64,000 nt of DNA from Rhodoferax lithotrophicus (GTDB taxonomy: Bacteria; Pseudomonadota; Gammaproteobacteria; Burkholderiales; Burkholderiaceae_C): contig NZ_AP024238.1 of assembly GCF_019973615.1 (NCBI RefSeq), positions 1,054,001 through 1,118,000 of the forward strand, in the 5' to 3' direction. The notes under the pieces were generated by a model. It was not told where the DNA came from. It did not search any database and saw nothing but the letters and a program-made list of their open reading frames with translations. The position numbers and the translations under genes were made by a program. Below are positions 19,512-27,222 of this stretch, piece after piece. Position 1 is the stretch's first letter, and every line of letters starts with the position of its first letter.

Positions 19512-19804
19512 GCCTTCCCGTTACTTTTCATCGCGCCGCCAGTGCATTGTTCATCGAAGCAAGTGACTGGTATGAAGCCAAGCGAGTTGGTCTTGCGCTT
19601 GAGTTCATTGCCGAGATTGATCGCTGTGTGTCGCTGGCTTCTCAACACCCTCTCCAGTTTGCCGTTGTTCACGCGGACGTTCGCCGCATCGTTGCCAATC
19701 GTTTCCCGTACAGCGTTTATTTTCGGGATGAAAAACATCGCATCGTTGTTCTCGCTGTATTTCATGGCAGCAGGGACCCCGCCATTTGGCAAGCAAGGGG
19801 CTAA
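19508..19804 (+). CDS. ParE/RelE-family toxin
   Basis: This 98-residue basic protein has ASDWYEAKRVGLALEFIAEID and VRRIVANRFPYSVYFRDEK, followed by VVLAVFHGSRDP, the characteristic end of ParE toxins. Such toxins inhibit gyrase or cut mRNA. With the coupled antitoxin it forms a complete type II module, in contrast to the broken one 650 bp upstream. Confidence 0.82.
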   Translation: MSLPVTFHRAASALFIEASDWYEAKRVGLALEFIAEIDRCVSLASQHPLQFAVVHADVRRIVANRFPYSVYFRDEKHRIVVLAVFHGSRDPAIWQARG

Positions 19805-19861
19805 CGATGGGCAATTGGTGTGTGATTGGTGTCAGATTCCAATGATTTGATCAAAAATCAG

Positions 19862-20008
19862 TCAGTTTTGGTTGTGGCGCTTGAGGCATATGTTTATTTG
19901 GTACCTTATGTTGAAGAACCTGATTACTTCTTCTTGAAGACCGTGATTCCCAGCAGAAAGGCGACCCGTGACTACTTGCAGAGGAATACCCCAGATGAAA
20001 AAACTTGA
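19862..20008 (+). pseudogene. C-terminal remnant of a toxin paired with a CopG-type antitoxin
   Basis: The frame encodes ALEAYVYLVPYVEEPDYFFL and then KTVIPSRKATRDYL, the C-terminal half of a small toxin family that precedes CopG/BrnA-like antitoxins. The N-terminal half is replaced by the GGTGTCAGATTCCAAT repeat at 19829-19860. The fragment still overlaps the antitoxin start by 14 bp, the native arrangement. Confidence 0.65.
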
Positions 20009-20318
20009 CGCTTACGAGGAAGAGCTGCTGACAGCTTATGAAAAGGGGGCGCTTCAATCCACATCCCCTTCAAAGGTTGATCTGTCCAAATTCAAAGCCG
20101 CAGCTAGCGCAACCTTTATCAAGGATCGGCGAATCAATATCCGGCTGTCGACACCTGACCTGATGGATATTCAGACCCGTGCACTGGAGGAAGGCATTCC
20201 CTACCAGACGTTTATTGCCAGTGTGTTGCATAAATATGTTACGGGCCGCTTGGCCGAGAAAGCATCCAGCCTGGCCCCGCGCTCCACCGGACGCAATGAA
20301 AAACGGCGCTCCGGTTAG
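19995..20318 (+). CDS. CopG/BrnA-like antitoxin
   Basis: This 107-residue protein has INIRLSTPDLMDIQTRALEEG and a PYQTFIASVLHKYVTGRL segment, the ribbon-helix-helix pattern of antitoxins that pair with the toxin type left as a fragment just upstream. The N-terminal part (YEEELLTAYEKG) is the usual toxin-contacting helix. It seems intact and is now an orphan. Confidence 0.75.
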   Translation: MKKLDAYEEELLTAYEKGALQSTSPSKVDLSKFKAAASATFIKDRRINIRLSTPDLMDIQTRALEEGIPYQTFIASVLHKYVTGRLAEKASSLAPRSTGRNEKRRSG

Positions 20319-20379
20319 CTCGATCTGCTGCTGAGTTCTCACGGCATCTGAATCATCAGCGCCAGAAAGGCAACACGAT

Positions 20380-20643
20380 ATGAAAAAGGCATCTATGAAA
20401 ACGGCTGATCAAGACATCCCCGAATTGAAGCGCGATGAACTCGGCAAAGGTGTACGAGGCAAGTACCTTAAACACTTTGTGCAAAGCAGCAATGTCGTGG
20501 TGTTACAGCCCGAAATCCAAAAGGCTTTCCCTACCTCTGAAGCCGTCAACAAGGCGCTGGCAAGCATGTTGGCCTTTGCGCAAGAAACGCAGGGTTTAAC
20601 AAGTCGCTCAGGTCGGACTCCGCGCAAGCGCGTTACCGCGTAG
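20380..20643 (+). CDS. Conserved hypothetical protein, antitoxin-like
   Basis: This 87-residue protein contains DELGKGVRGKYLKHF, a stretch VVVLQPEIQKAFPTSEAVNKAL and a basic end. I recall this pattern from small conserved proteins often found in toxin-antitoxin contexts, but no function is known to me. GAAAGG lies upstream of the first ATG. No partner toxin is adjacent. Confidence 0.6.
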   Translation: MKKASMKTADQDIPELKRDELGKGVRGKYLKHFVQSSNVVVLQPEIQKAFPTSEAVNKALASMLAFAQETQGLTSRSGRTPRKRVTA

Positions 20644-20688
20644 CCTCATTAGACTGCACCAACACACTCACCACCTCTCTCGTTGCAG

Positions 20689-21000
20689 ATGATCCCGCGC
20701 GATCTTGACCGAAAGGAAGCCCAAGCACGGCCGTTCTTCAGAGGTCTTATGGTGCTGATGCTGTTGGCAATGGCGGCTATGCTGCTCTTCGAGTCCGTGC
20801 CACTGGTCATGAATCCTGGCCCGGTGGAGGTCATATGCCCGGCGCAGCCTCGCAAGCTCACCTGCGAACTTGGTGCCAGTCTCGTCCGCTCGCTACCCAC
20901 TGACGCACAGAGAACAGTACTGGGTATGTCAGGTCTCGCCGCAACTGTATGCGTTCTGTGCTTGGTCTGGGTATTCGCTCGATCAAGGAGAAAGCGGTAA
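20689..21000 (+). CDS. Small membrane protein of unknown function
   Basis: This 103-residue protein has two predicted transmembrane segments: residues 21-41 (LMVLMLLAMAAMLLF) and about 78-96 (LAATVCVLCLVWVF). A loop with two cysteines lies between them and a basic tail at the end. I do not recognise the family. The ribosome site is weak, so the exact start is uncertain. Confidence 0.5.
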   Translation: MIPRDLDRKEAQARPFFRGLMVLMLLAMAAMLLFESVPLVMNPGPVEVICPAQPRKLTCELGASLVRSLPTDAQRTVLGMSGLAATVCVLCLVWVFARSRRKR

Positions 21001-21001
21001 T

Positions 21002-21130
21002 AGGGTCAGGTCTTGTATTGCAACATCCATCCCTGAGCATCTGGAATAACCTGAAAAGTCAGCGCAACCTTGGCGACGATGACTTTACCTGCCTTCTCAC
21101 AAAGCCACCATCCGTGATGCCAACATCCTG
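21002..21130 (+). pseudogene. Remnant of a REP-associated transposase with REP-like motif
   Basis: AGGGTCAGGTCTTGTATTGC at 21002 is a REP-like motif also seen at 19196 and 22049. It is followed by a frame reading SIWNNLKSQRNLGDDDF, which resembles the middle of REP-associated tyrosine transposases (LGDDDF also occurs at 24604). The frame is short and has no start. Confidence 0.5.
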
Positions 21131-21228
21131 ATCAGGGCGAGATTGGGTCGCCGCGACGTGTTAAGACGAGTCGTCAGGTGACCACATCAAAGCCAAACGT
21201 ATTGACAACAGATATACGCTTAACTACC

Positions 21229-21534
21229 ATGACCGCATCAATCTCCCCCATTTCCAAGGACAAACTCATGCGTGATGCCGCCATCAATTTACGCGCCAGA
21301 CCCGCGCAGCGTGATCTGATTGACCACGCCGCCCAGTTGCTGGGCAAAAACCGGTCTGACTTCATGCTGGAAGCCGCTTGCGACAAAGCTCGCAGCGTTT
21401 TGCTTGACCAGGTGTTTTTCAGCTTGGACGAAGCCCAGTTTCAAAGCTTTGTCCAGATGCTCGATGCGCCCTTGACTGCCAACGAGGGGCTGGAGCGGCT
21501 GATGGCTGTCAAGCCGGTTTGGCAAGCGGCATGA
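21229..21534 (+). CDS. DUF1778 antitoxin (TacA-like)
   Basis: This 101-residue ribbon-helix-helix antitoxin shows AINLRARPAQRDLIDHAAQL and LGKNRSDFMLEAACDKARSV, then FSLDEAQFQSFVQMLDAPL as the toxin-binding tail. It overlaps the following acetyltransferase toxin by 4 bp. The start at 21229 is a choice; an in-frame ATG 13 codons later would still give the full domain. Confidence 0.85.
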   Translation: MTASISPISKDKLMRDAAINLRARPAQRDLIDHAAQLLGKNRSDFMLEAACDKARSVLLDQVFFSLDEAQFQSFVQMLDAPLTANEGLERLMAVKPVWQAA

Positions 21535-22019
21535 GTCTGGGTTTGCAGGCCCCGCAGCCGCTGCTGGCAACGCATCGCTGCGACGGGTTTGCCAGCTCTG
21601 AGCCCGAGCTTGATGCCTGGCTCATGCGCCGCGCCTACGCCAACCAGCTCAGTGGGGCCAGTCGCACGTTTGTGGTGGTCGATGCGCAGCAAGCTGTGGT
21701 GGGCTACTACGCCTTGGCGGCTGGGGCGGTGTCGCATCCAATCGCCACCCCGGCGGTGCGACGCAACATGCCAGACCCGATACCGGTCATGGTGCTGGCC
21801 AGGCTGGCCGTTGACCAACGCGCCCAAGGTCAAAAGCTGGGTGCATCGCTGTTGCAAGATGCTGTCAAGCGCTGTGCGCTGGTGTCGCAACATGCGGGTA
21901 TCCGGGCCTTGCTGGTGCACGCCCTGCATGACCGCGCCAAACAGTTTTATGAACACTACGGTTTTCAGGCATCAGCCATTCACCCAATGACTTTATTGCT
22001 GCGACTGCAACAAAGTTGA
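21531..22019 (+). CDS. GNAT-family acetyltransferase toxin (TacT-like)
   Basis: This 162-residue protein has the GNAT acetyl-CoA loop in RLAVDQRAQGQKLGASLLQDA and the ELDAWLMRRAYANQ start common to TacT toxins, which acetylate aminoacyl-tRNA. KQFYEHYGFQ near the end is the usual catalytic Tyr region. Translation is coupled to the DUF1778 antitoxin. Confidence 0.87.
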   Translation: MSLGLQAPQPLLATHRCDGFASSEPELDAWLMRRAYANQLSGASRTFVVVDAQQAVVGYYALAAGAVSHPIATPAVRRNMPDPIPVMVLARLAVDQRAQGQKLGASLLQDAVKRCALVSQHAGIRALLVHALHDRAKQFYEHYGFQASAIHPMTLLLRLQQS

Positions 22020-22048
22020 GCCGTTGTGGGTGCAAAGGAAGAAACGGG

Positions 22049-22181
22049 GTCATGTCTTGCATTACAACTCCCATCCCCGTCAAATCAACCCATGACAAGA
22101 CCCCTGCGCATTGAAGTCCCCGACGGCCTGTACCTCGTCACGTGGCGACCGGCGCGAGGCCATAGCAGAGCAGGTGAATGA
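22049..22181 (+). pseudogene. N-terminal fragment of REP-associated tyrosine transposase
   Basis: A REP-like motif, GGGGTCATGTCTTGCATTAC at 22049, is followed by ATG at 22092 and 29 codons reading MTRPLRIEVPDGLYLVTWRP. This is close to the MARPLRIEFPGALYHVT start of RAYT transposases. A stop follows at 22179. The rest of the gene is missing here; a C-terminal fragment of the same family lies at 24604. Confidence 0.7.
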
Positions 22182-22228
22182 GTGTGCTGCTTGGTCTGTC
22201 ATGCAGGGCTTCAAAATACTACATTTTC

Positions 22229-22268
22229 AATAGCTGCTTCCGCTTACTTTACAAGCGCTAGAGGCCTA
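22229..22268 (+). repeat. Dispersed intergenic repeat
   Basis: This copy reads AATAGCTGCTTCCGCTTACT and then ends CGCTAGAGGCCTA. The gap 22182-22527 otherwise has no supported gene; a 49-codon frame at 22373-22522 lacks a ribosome site and any recognised motif. Confidence 0.7.
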
Positions 22269-22527
22269 AAGCATATAGAACATTTGAGATGCCGATAAGT
22301 CAACAGCAGGCATCTCAAAATCACCCGTTTTGGGCAATGCCAAAGGCACTGCGCCGAGGGCACAATTAGCCTATGAATACTTTCAGTCCATTTTCAGAAA
22401 CTGCCGGGTTTGTTGCTATTTTTATTGGAGCTGACTATGCAGTTACAGCAAGTCTCAAGACCTGTTTTAGTGCTGAGAAGTCCACATTAATTTGCAGCAC
22501 CTTGCGGTGTGAATCTCGTTAGCCGCC

Positions 22528-23067
22528 ATGAAGAACATGACTCGGCCATTGTTGATTGTTGTCCTAGCCTTGGCTACTGCGCATGTGCTCTCGCAAGAAC
22601 GAACCCCTGTTTCGTCCATCACGAATGCCACATGGGCGCAGTACAGCGGCCAGTATCAGCAAAGCCCGCTCTGCAGTAAGGAAGAGATCACCTTGTGGAG
22701 CTGCGAAACCGGTAAGCGCGTTTATTCGCTGTGCTCTTCGCATACAGTGACCCGCACGTCAGGCTACATACAGTACCGCACTTCTAGCCGCGGCAAAGTC
22801 GTGTTTACGTACCCGACTGAGAGAAAGCCACCATTGGGCTCATTTGTTTACAACTCCTTTGGGAACGGCAATGCATCCGTCGAGTTCACGAGCAATGGGT
22901 ACGGATATACCCTTTTCGATCCGCTTAGGGAAGGATCATCCATAAGTGTGTCGGCTCCCGCTCCGTCTGGAAAACAGACCGAAATAAATTGTGGAGGCAA
23001 CCAGACCCTTCAAGTCAATTACACAATGCGGCTCATGTACGACTCCGGCGTGTGGGCAGGTTATTAG
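22528..23067 (+). CDS. Exported protein, copy 1 of a local paralogous family
   Basis: This 179-residue protein starts with a signal peptide (MKNMTRPLLIVVLALATAHV, cleavage near residue 23). The mature part has C-x-EEITLWSC, KRVYSLCSSHT and YIQYRTSSRGKVVFTYP; the same three blocks, diverged, occur in the proteins at 23101 and 25022. A periplasmic or secreted beta-rich protein with disulfides is likely. The function is unknown. Confidence 0.7.
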   Translation: MKNMTRPLLIVVLALATAHVLSQERTPVSSITNATWAQYSGQYQQSPLCSKEEITLWSCETGKRVYSLCSSHTVTRTSGYIQYRTSSRGKVVFTYPTERKPPLGSFVYNSFGNGNASVEFTSNGYGYTLFDPLREGSSISVSAPAPSGKQTEINCGGNQTLQVNYTMRLMYDSGVWAGY

Positions 23068-23100
23068 GCATGGTGTCTAATTTCAACGTTAACCATCCAC

Positions 23101-23604
23101 ATGCCCCACCTCTACTACAAGTTGTTGCTGTCTGCATGCCTCAGTGCGTCTTTGGTGGCCAATGCCCAAACACACTGCACGAAGAATGAGGTTGAGTACT
23201 TCACCTGCAAGATAAGCGGAAGCGAGAAAATTGTCTCTATTTGCGGCAGCGACTTTCGCGCTGGCACCCATGCACTCGCTGAGATCGTTGATGATGCTTG
23301 GCTGCAGTATCGCTTTGGCAAGCCTGGCCAATTGGAACTTGTCTTCCCGGCGAAACGCCATCCTCTGCTCAGCCATTTTTCTGGCGAGCTCATTCTTTCC
23401 AACGACCGTCGCCTTTACGCTTTGACGTTCAAACGTCGAAGCTACAGCTACGAAATCCTTTACTCTCCTGGTTTTCGCGGGGTCACAGTTCAGGGACTTG
23501 GTTCAAACGTTAAATTGCCGTGTGACGGTGAACCAAAGATTCCCCTTGGTAAAGGACTGAACGATTTCTACGAGTTGGTCATAACTTTGAACCGCCAAAA
23601 GTAA
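23101..23604 (+). CDS. Exported protein, copy 2 of a local paralogous family
   Basis: This 167-residue protein has a signal peptide of about 22 residues ending in ANAQ. The shared blocks are NEVEYFTCKI, SEKIVSICGS and LQYRFGKPGQLELVFP, followed by RRSYSYEILYS in place of the GYGYTLFDP of copy 1. It follows copy 1 by 33 bp. The order of blocks and cysteines argues for tandem duplication and divergence. The function is unknown. Confidence 0.7.
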   Translation: MPHLYYKLLLSACLSASLVANAQTHCTKNEVEYFTCKISGSEKIVSICGSDFRAGTHALAEIVDDAWLQYRFGKPGQLELVFPAKRHPLLSHFSGELILSNDRRLYALTFKRRSYSYEILYSPGFRGVTVQGLGSNVKLPCDGEPKIPLGKGLNDFYELVITLNRQK

Positions 23605-23617
23605 GCACATGACGTGT

Positions 23618-24072
23618 ATGGCTACCAGCACGGCGTTGAAAGTGATTAGCGAGATTGGTGTCGATCTGGCACGCTTTCCCACAGTCAAGCATTTCACCTC
23701 GTGGCTGGGCTTGTGTCCGGGCACCAAGATTTCGGGCGGACGGGTGCTCTCAAGTGCCACCAAACCCTGTGCCAACCGGGCCGCCCAGGCCTTGCGCATG
23801 GCCGCGCAGGCGCTTCGCAAGAGTCAAACCGCACTGGGTGCCCATCACCGTCGACTGTGTTCGCGCATGGATAAACCCAAGGCCATCACGGCCAGCGCAC
23901 ACAAACTGGCACGACTGGTTTATTTCATGCTGACTAAGGGGCAAGCCTTTGTCGAAGCCGGGCAGGACGAGTACGAGGAGCGCTACCGTCAAAGAGAGTG
24001 GTGCAAAATCTCACTCGTCGCGCTCACCAGTTGGGCTTTCAACTTACACCACAGGAAACCTCCTCAGCATGA
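23618..24072 (+). pseudogene. IS110-family transposase, C-terminal fragment with frameshift
   Basis: The frame reads VISEIGVDLARFPTVKHFTS, then LGLCPGTKISGGRVL and ANRAAQALRMAAQALRKS, the transposase_20 domain of IS110/IS1111 elements. The N-terminal DEDD domain is missing. Near 23993 the frame shifts: the proper C-terminal end (RRAHQLGFQLTPQ, stop at 24070-24072) is in another frame. No element ends were found. It lies between two members of the exported-protein family. Confidence 0.8.
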
Positions 24073-24129
24073 CTTCAAATATCCGATTTGGCAGGGCTGC
24101 TGGGGAAGTTTCTTAAGAGGGCTCATGCA

Positions 24130-24534
24130 ATGCACCTCTATCGAGCCGTAATCGCGTGTCTTGCATTGGTATTTGCCACGCAAGCAATCTCTCAATCCTC
24201 GCCGGCGTCGACTAGGACCCAGCCGTACAAGACAGTAGATTTCGACCTCTCTGAAAAGCAGTGTGAGGCACGAAGAGGCATGTGGTGGCGTAGCGGTGGT
24301 CCCATTCGGCCGAACGAGAAGTATTTTTGCTACTTACCGAGCCCAGACGCAGGCAAGAATTGCTCTTCTTCGAAAGAGTGTTTGGCCGGAGCCTGTCTTA
24401 CCCGCAAGGATTCCCCGGGCGGTGAAAAGCAAGGAACAAGAATCGTGGGCGCTTGCACTGAATATGCGCTGGGCGGCGGCTGCGTCGCTCGCGTGGAAGC
24501 TGGCAGAGTCCAACCTATGATCTGCTCGGACTAG
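24130..24534 (+). CDS. Exported cysteine-rich protein
   Basis: This 134-residue protein begins MHLYRAVIACLALVFATQAI, a signal peptide. The mature part has about eight cysteines, with KQCEARRGMWW, GKNCSSSKECLAGACL and GGGCVARVE, suggesting disulfide-rich folding in the periplasm or outside. The ATG at 24130 gives a proper signal sequence; the upstream in-frame start would not. I do not recognise the family. Confidence 0.6.
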   Translation: MHLYRAVIACLALVFATQAISQSSPASTRTQPYKTVDFDLSEKQCEARRGMWWRSGGPIRPNEKYFCYLPSPDAGKNCSSSKECLAGACLTRKDSPGGEKQGTRIVGACTEYALGGGCVARVEAGRVQPMICSD

Positions 24535-24603
24535 CATGAGCGACCGCGTGACCCCTGACAAATCAATCGACACGGACCCAAACCTGCAGGAGGCGGCTTC
24601 GCC

Positions 24604-24863
24604 GCAAAAGATTACCTGGGCGACGATGACTTTGCCCAATCGCTGCGACAACAGACTCAAGGCAAAGCCGACGACCCAGAAATCCCCCGTGTACAGCGTC
24701 GGGCTGCTGCGCCCCACGCTTGCCCATTTCGTGCAACAGCGCCATGGAGCAGACCCACTTCAGTGGCTGCTACAGCCTCAAAGAAATCGAACAAGCCTTC
24801 AGTTTGCACTACGCAACCGTCAGCCAGAGGGGAATGATGGGAGTGTTGCAATGCAAGAGCTGA
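24604..24863 (+). pseudogene. C-terminal fragment of REP-associated tyrosine transposase
   Basis: AKDYLGDDDFAQSLRQQTQ and EIPRVQRRAAAP are in one frame. After a shift, YSLKEIEQAFSLHYATVSQR and the end MGVLQCKS continue in another, the order seen at the C-terminus of RAYT transposases. With the N-terminal fragment at 22092 it could be debris of one or more such genes. The remainder to 25021 shows no gene. Confidence 0.65.
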
Positions 24864-25021
24864 CCCCAAGACTGCCAAGACTGGATGCTTCAGTTGGGCC
24901 ACGGGTGATCAGGATCGAAGTGGACCGTTTGCGAACGGTTGAGGTGTCGGCTGGGCTCAGGTGCTGATCAGGCATCATCAACACTTGTCCCGATCACACT
25001 TCATTCAAAGGTAGGTGTCCA

Positions 25022-25567
25022 ATGCCAAATCACGTCATGACCATGCTATCCCGTCACTTACTCGTATTTGGCATGGCGGCAAGCTGTCTGGCCAGCCCGT
25101 TGGCTGCTGCCAACAATGGCATCCCCACGCATTGCCAAGAGGGTGAAATCGCGTTTCTCAATGCACGCATGTATCGTGTCGAAACCAACCACGCAGAAAA
25201 AATCCTGTCCCTGTGTGCAGACCGAGAAACTGAACCGCTGGCAAGAATGGTTTACCGATTTGGTGCTATCGGCAAAGTTGAGATGGAGCTTGTCGCTTCG
25301 GCTCAGAACAAAGCTGGTGTTTCTCGCCAATCGGATACCGGATCTCACACAGGCCTGATATCCATCCGTTTTGACAAGGGGCCTTACGCATACGAGGTCA
25401 GCGAAGGTTTGGGAATGACCACCGGCATTCGGCTCGATGTCTATCGGCACAAAAAGAAAATCGTGGGTTACGAGTCCCATGAAGATGAATCCAAGCTCGT
25501 AGTCATCAATTTCGACCAGGCATCATCGCCAATATTTATGCGGACAAGCCCCTTTCAACCGTGGTAG
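25022..25567 (+). CDS. Exported protein, copy 3 of a local paralogous family
   Basis: This 181-residue protein has a signal peptide ending near ASPLAAAN. The family blocks are C-QEGEIAFLNA, AEKILSLCADR and MVYRFGAIGKVEMELVAS, then KGPYAYEVSEGL corresponding to RRSYSYEILY of copy 2. It lies 1.4 kb from copy 2 behind transposase debris. The function is unknown. Confidence 0.65.
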   Translation: MPNHVMTMLSRHLLVFGMAASCLASPLAAANNGIPTHCQEGEIAFLNARMYRVETNHAEKILSLCADRETEPLARMVYRFGAIGKVEMELVASAQNKAGVSRQSDTGSHTGLISIRFDKGPYAYEVSEGLGMTTGIRLDVYRHKKKIVGYESHEDESKLVVINFDQASSPIFMRTSPFQPW

Positions 25568-25624
25568 GTATGGATGAGCTACTAGCCAAAAAAAACTCAC
25601 AAGCAAGCATCCATCCAAAGGCCA

Positions 25625-27058
25625 TCACCGCCCCCCAGCCACCAACTGCAGCGCCAGCGCGTTGTGGCGCTCCAGCATCGGCCCCAGATCGACCGTGGTG
25701 AGTTGCCCCTGGCGCACGATCACGCGGCCATTGACGATGGCTTCACTCACCTGCGGGCTGCCGCACAGCAGCAGGCTGCCCACCGGGTCGTGCACTGCCG
25801 CACCGGCAAAAGACAGGCTGCGCAGGTCAAACAGAACCAGGTCGGCGCACATGCCTACGCTCAGGTGGCCAATGTCTTGGCGGCCCAGCACCTCGGCCCC
25901 GCCGCGGGTGGCTAGGCGCAGCACATCGCGTGCGGTCATTTCCGCCGGGCCCAGGTCGCAGCCGAAGAAAGTGCGGCCCTGGCGCTGCTCGGGCGGCTGC
26001 ATGGCCCGGCCAACGCGGGCCAGCAGCAGGGCCTGGCGGGCTTCGTTCACCATGTGGGCCGCATCGTTGCTGGCGCTGCCGTCTACGCCCAGCCCCACCG
26101 GCACCCCGGCGTTGAGCATCTTGCGAATGGGCGCAATGCCGCTGGCCAGGCGCATGTTGCTGCACGGGCAATGGGCCACACCGGTGCGGCTGGCGGCAAA
26201 CAGGGCAATGCCGGCATCGTCCAGCTTGACGCAGTGGGCGTGCCACACGTCGCTGCCCAGCCAACCCAGGTCTTGCGCATATTGGGCGGGGGTGCAGCCA
26301 AATTTTTCTTGTGAGTAGGCCAGGTCGTGGTCGTTTTCGGCCAGGTGGGTGTGCAGGCGCACGCCTTGGCCCTTGAAGCTGCGCGCCAGCCGGGCCGATT
26401 CGCGCATCAGATCCCGGCTCACGCTGAACGGGCTGCACGGTGCCAGGGCCACGTTCAGCATGGCTCCAAAAGAGGCATCGTGGTGCTGCTCGATCAGACG
26501 CTGGGACTCTTTCAGGATGAAGTCTTCTTGCTCCACCACCCGGTCTGGCGGCAGCCCACCGGCGCTTTGCCCCACGCTCATGCTGCCACGGGTGGCGGTG
26601 AAGCGCATGCCGATGGTGTGGGCGGCTTCGATGCTGTCTTCCAGCCGCACGCCGTTGGGGTAGATGTAGAGGTGGTCGCTGCTGGTGGTGCAGCCGCTCA
26701 TCAGCAGCTCGGCCATGGCCACCTGGGTGCTGACCTGCACCATCTCCGGGGTCAGGCCAGCCCACAGCGGGTAGAGGCCTTTGAGCCAGCCAAACAGCTC
26801 GGTGTTTTGCACGCCGGGAATGGCCCGCGTGAGGCTCTGGTACATGTGGTGGTGGGTGTTCACCAGGCCGGGCGTGACCAGGTGGTGGCGGGCATCGATG
26901 CACTCGTCGGCCTGCCAAGCCTGGGGCGGCAGCTCGGCCGTGGCACCGATGAAGCTGATGCGGTTGTTGGTGATGTAGATGGCCGCATCGTGCAGCTCGC
27001 GGGCCAGGTCGTCCTGGGTGGCAATGGTGTGGGCGTGGTGAATCAGCAGGGTCGGCAT
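25625..27058 (-). CDS. 8-oxoguanine deaminase-like amidohydrolase
   Basis: This 477-residue zinc amidohydrolase carries metal ligands in NTHHHMYQ (about residue 70) and HTHLAEND (about residue 240). MYQSLTRAIPGVQNTELFGWL is typical of 8-oxoguanine and related purine deaminases (AtzA/TrzN-like), making deamination of 8-oxoguanine to urate the best guess. Other purine or triazine substrates are possible. The ATG at 27058 is the family start; the reading frame is open for 50 more codons upstream without homology. Confidence 0.8.
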   Translation of the reverse strand: MPTLLIHHAHTIATQDDLARELHDAAIYITNNRISFIGATAELPPQAWQADECIDARHHLVTPGLVNTHHHMYQSLTRAIPGVQNTELFGWLKGLYPLWAGLTPEMVQVSTQVAMAELLMSGCTTSSDHLYIYPNGVRLEDSIEAAHTIGMRFTATRGSMSVGQSAGGLPPDRVVEQEDFILKESQRLIEQHHDASFGAMLNVALAPCSPFSVSRDLMRESARLARSFKGQGVRLHTHLAENDHDLAYSQEKFGCTPAQYAQDLGWLGSDVWHAHCVKLDDAGIALFAASRTGVAHCPCSNMRLASGIAPIRKMLNAGVPVGLGVDGSASNDAAHMVNEARQALLLARVGRAMQPPEQRQGRTFFGCDLGPAEMTARDVLRLATRGGAEVLGRQDIGHLSVGMCADLVLFDLRSLSFAGAAVHDPVGSLLLCGSPQVSEAIVNGRVIVRQGQLTTVDLGPMLERHNALALQLVAGGR

Positions 27059-27222
27059 GGTGAGTCCTAAAAAAGGTATGAATGTCGAGGCCGAATCCCG
27101 CTGGAAATTCCCTTGGAGGAAGCCAGAGGCGAGCACCACGTTGCCGAGCGTACCGGGCTGTGCGGGGCCGATTCTGCCAGAGCCCGTAGGGCACGGGTTT
27201 TGTCTCACGGCACAATTCCCAC

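Noticed and set aside
22373..22522. 49-codon open frame before the exported protein gene
   Set aside because: There is no ribosome-binding site or recognisable sequence; it is probably chance.
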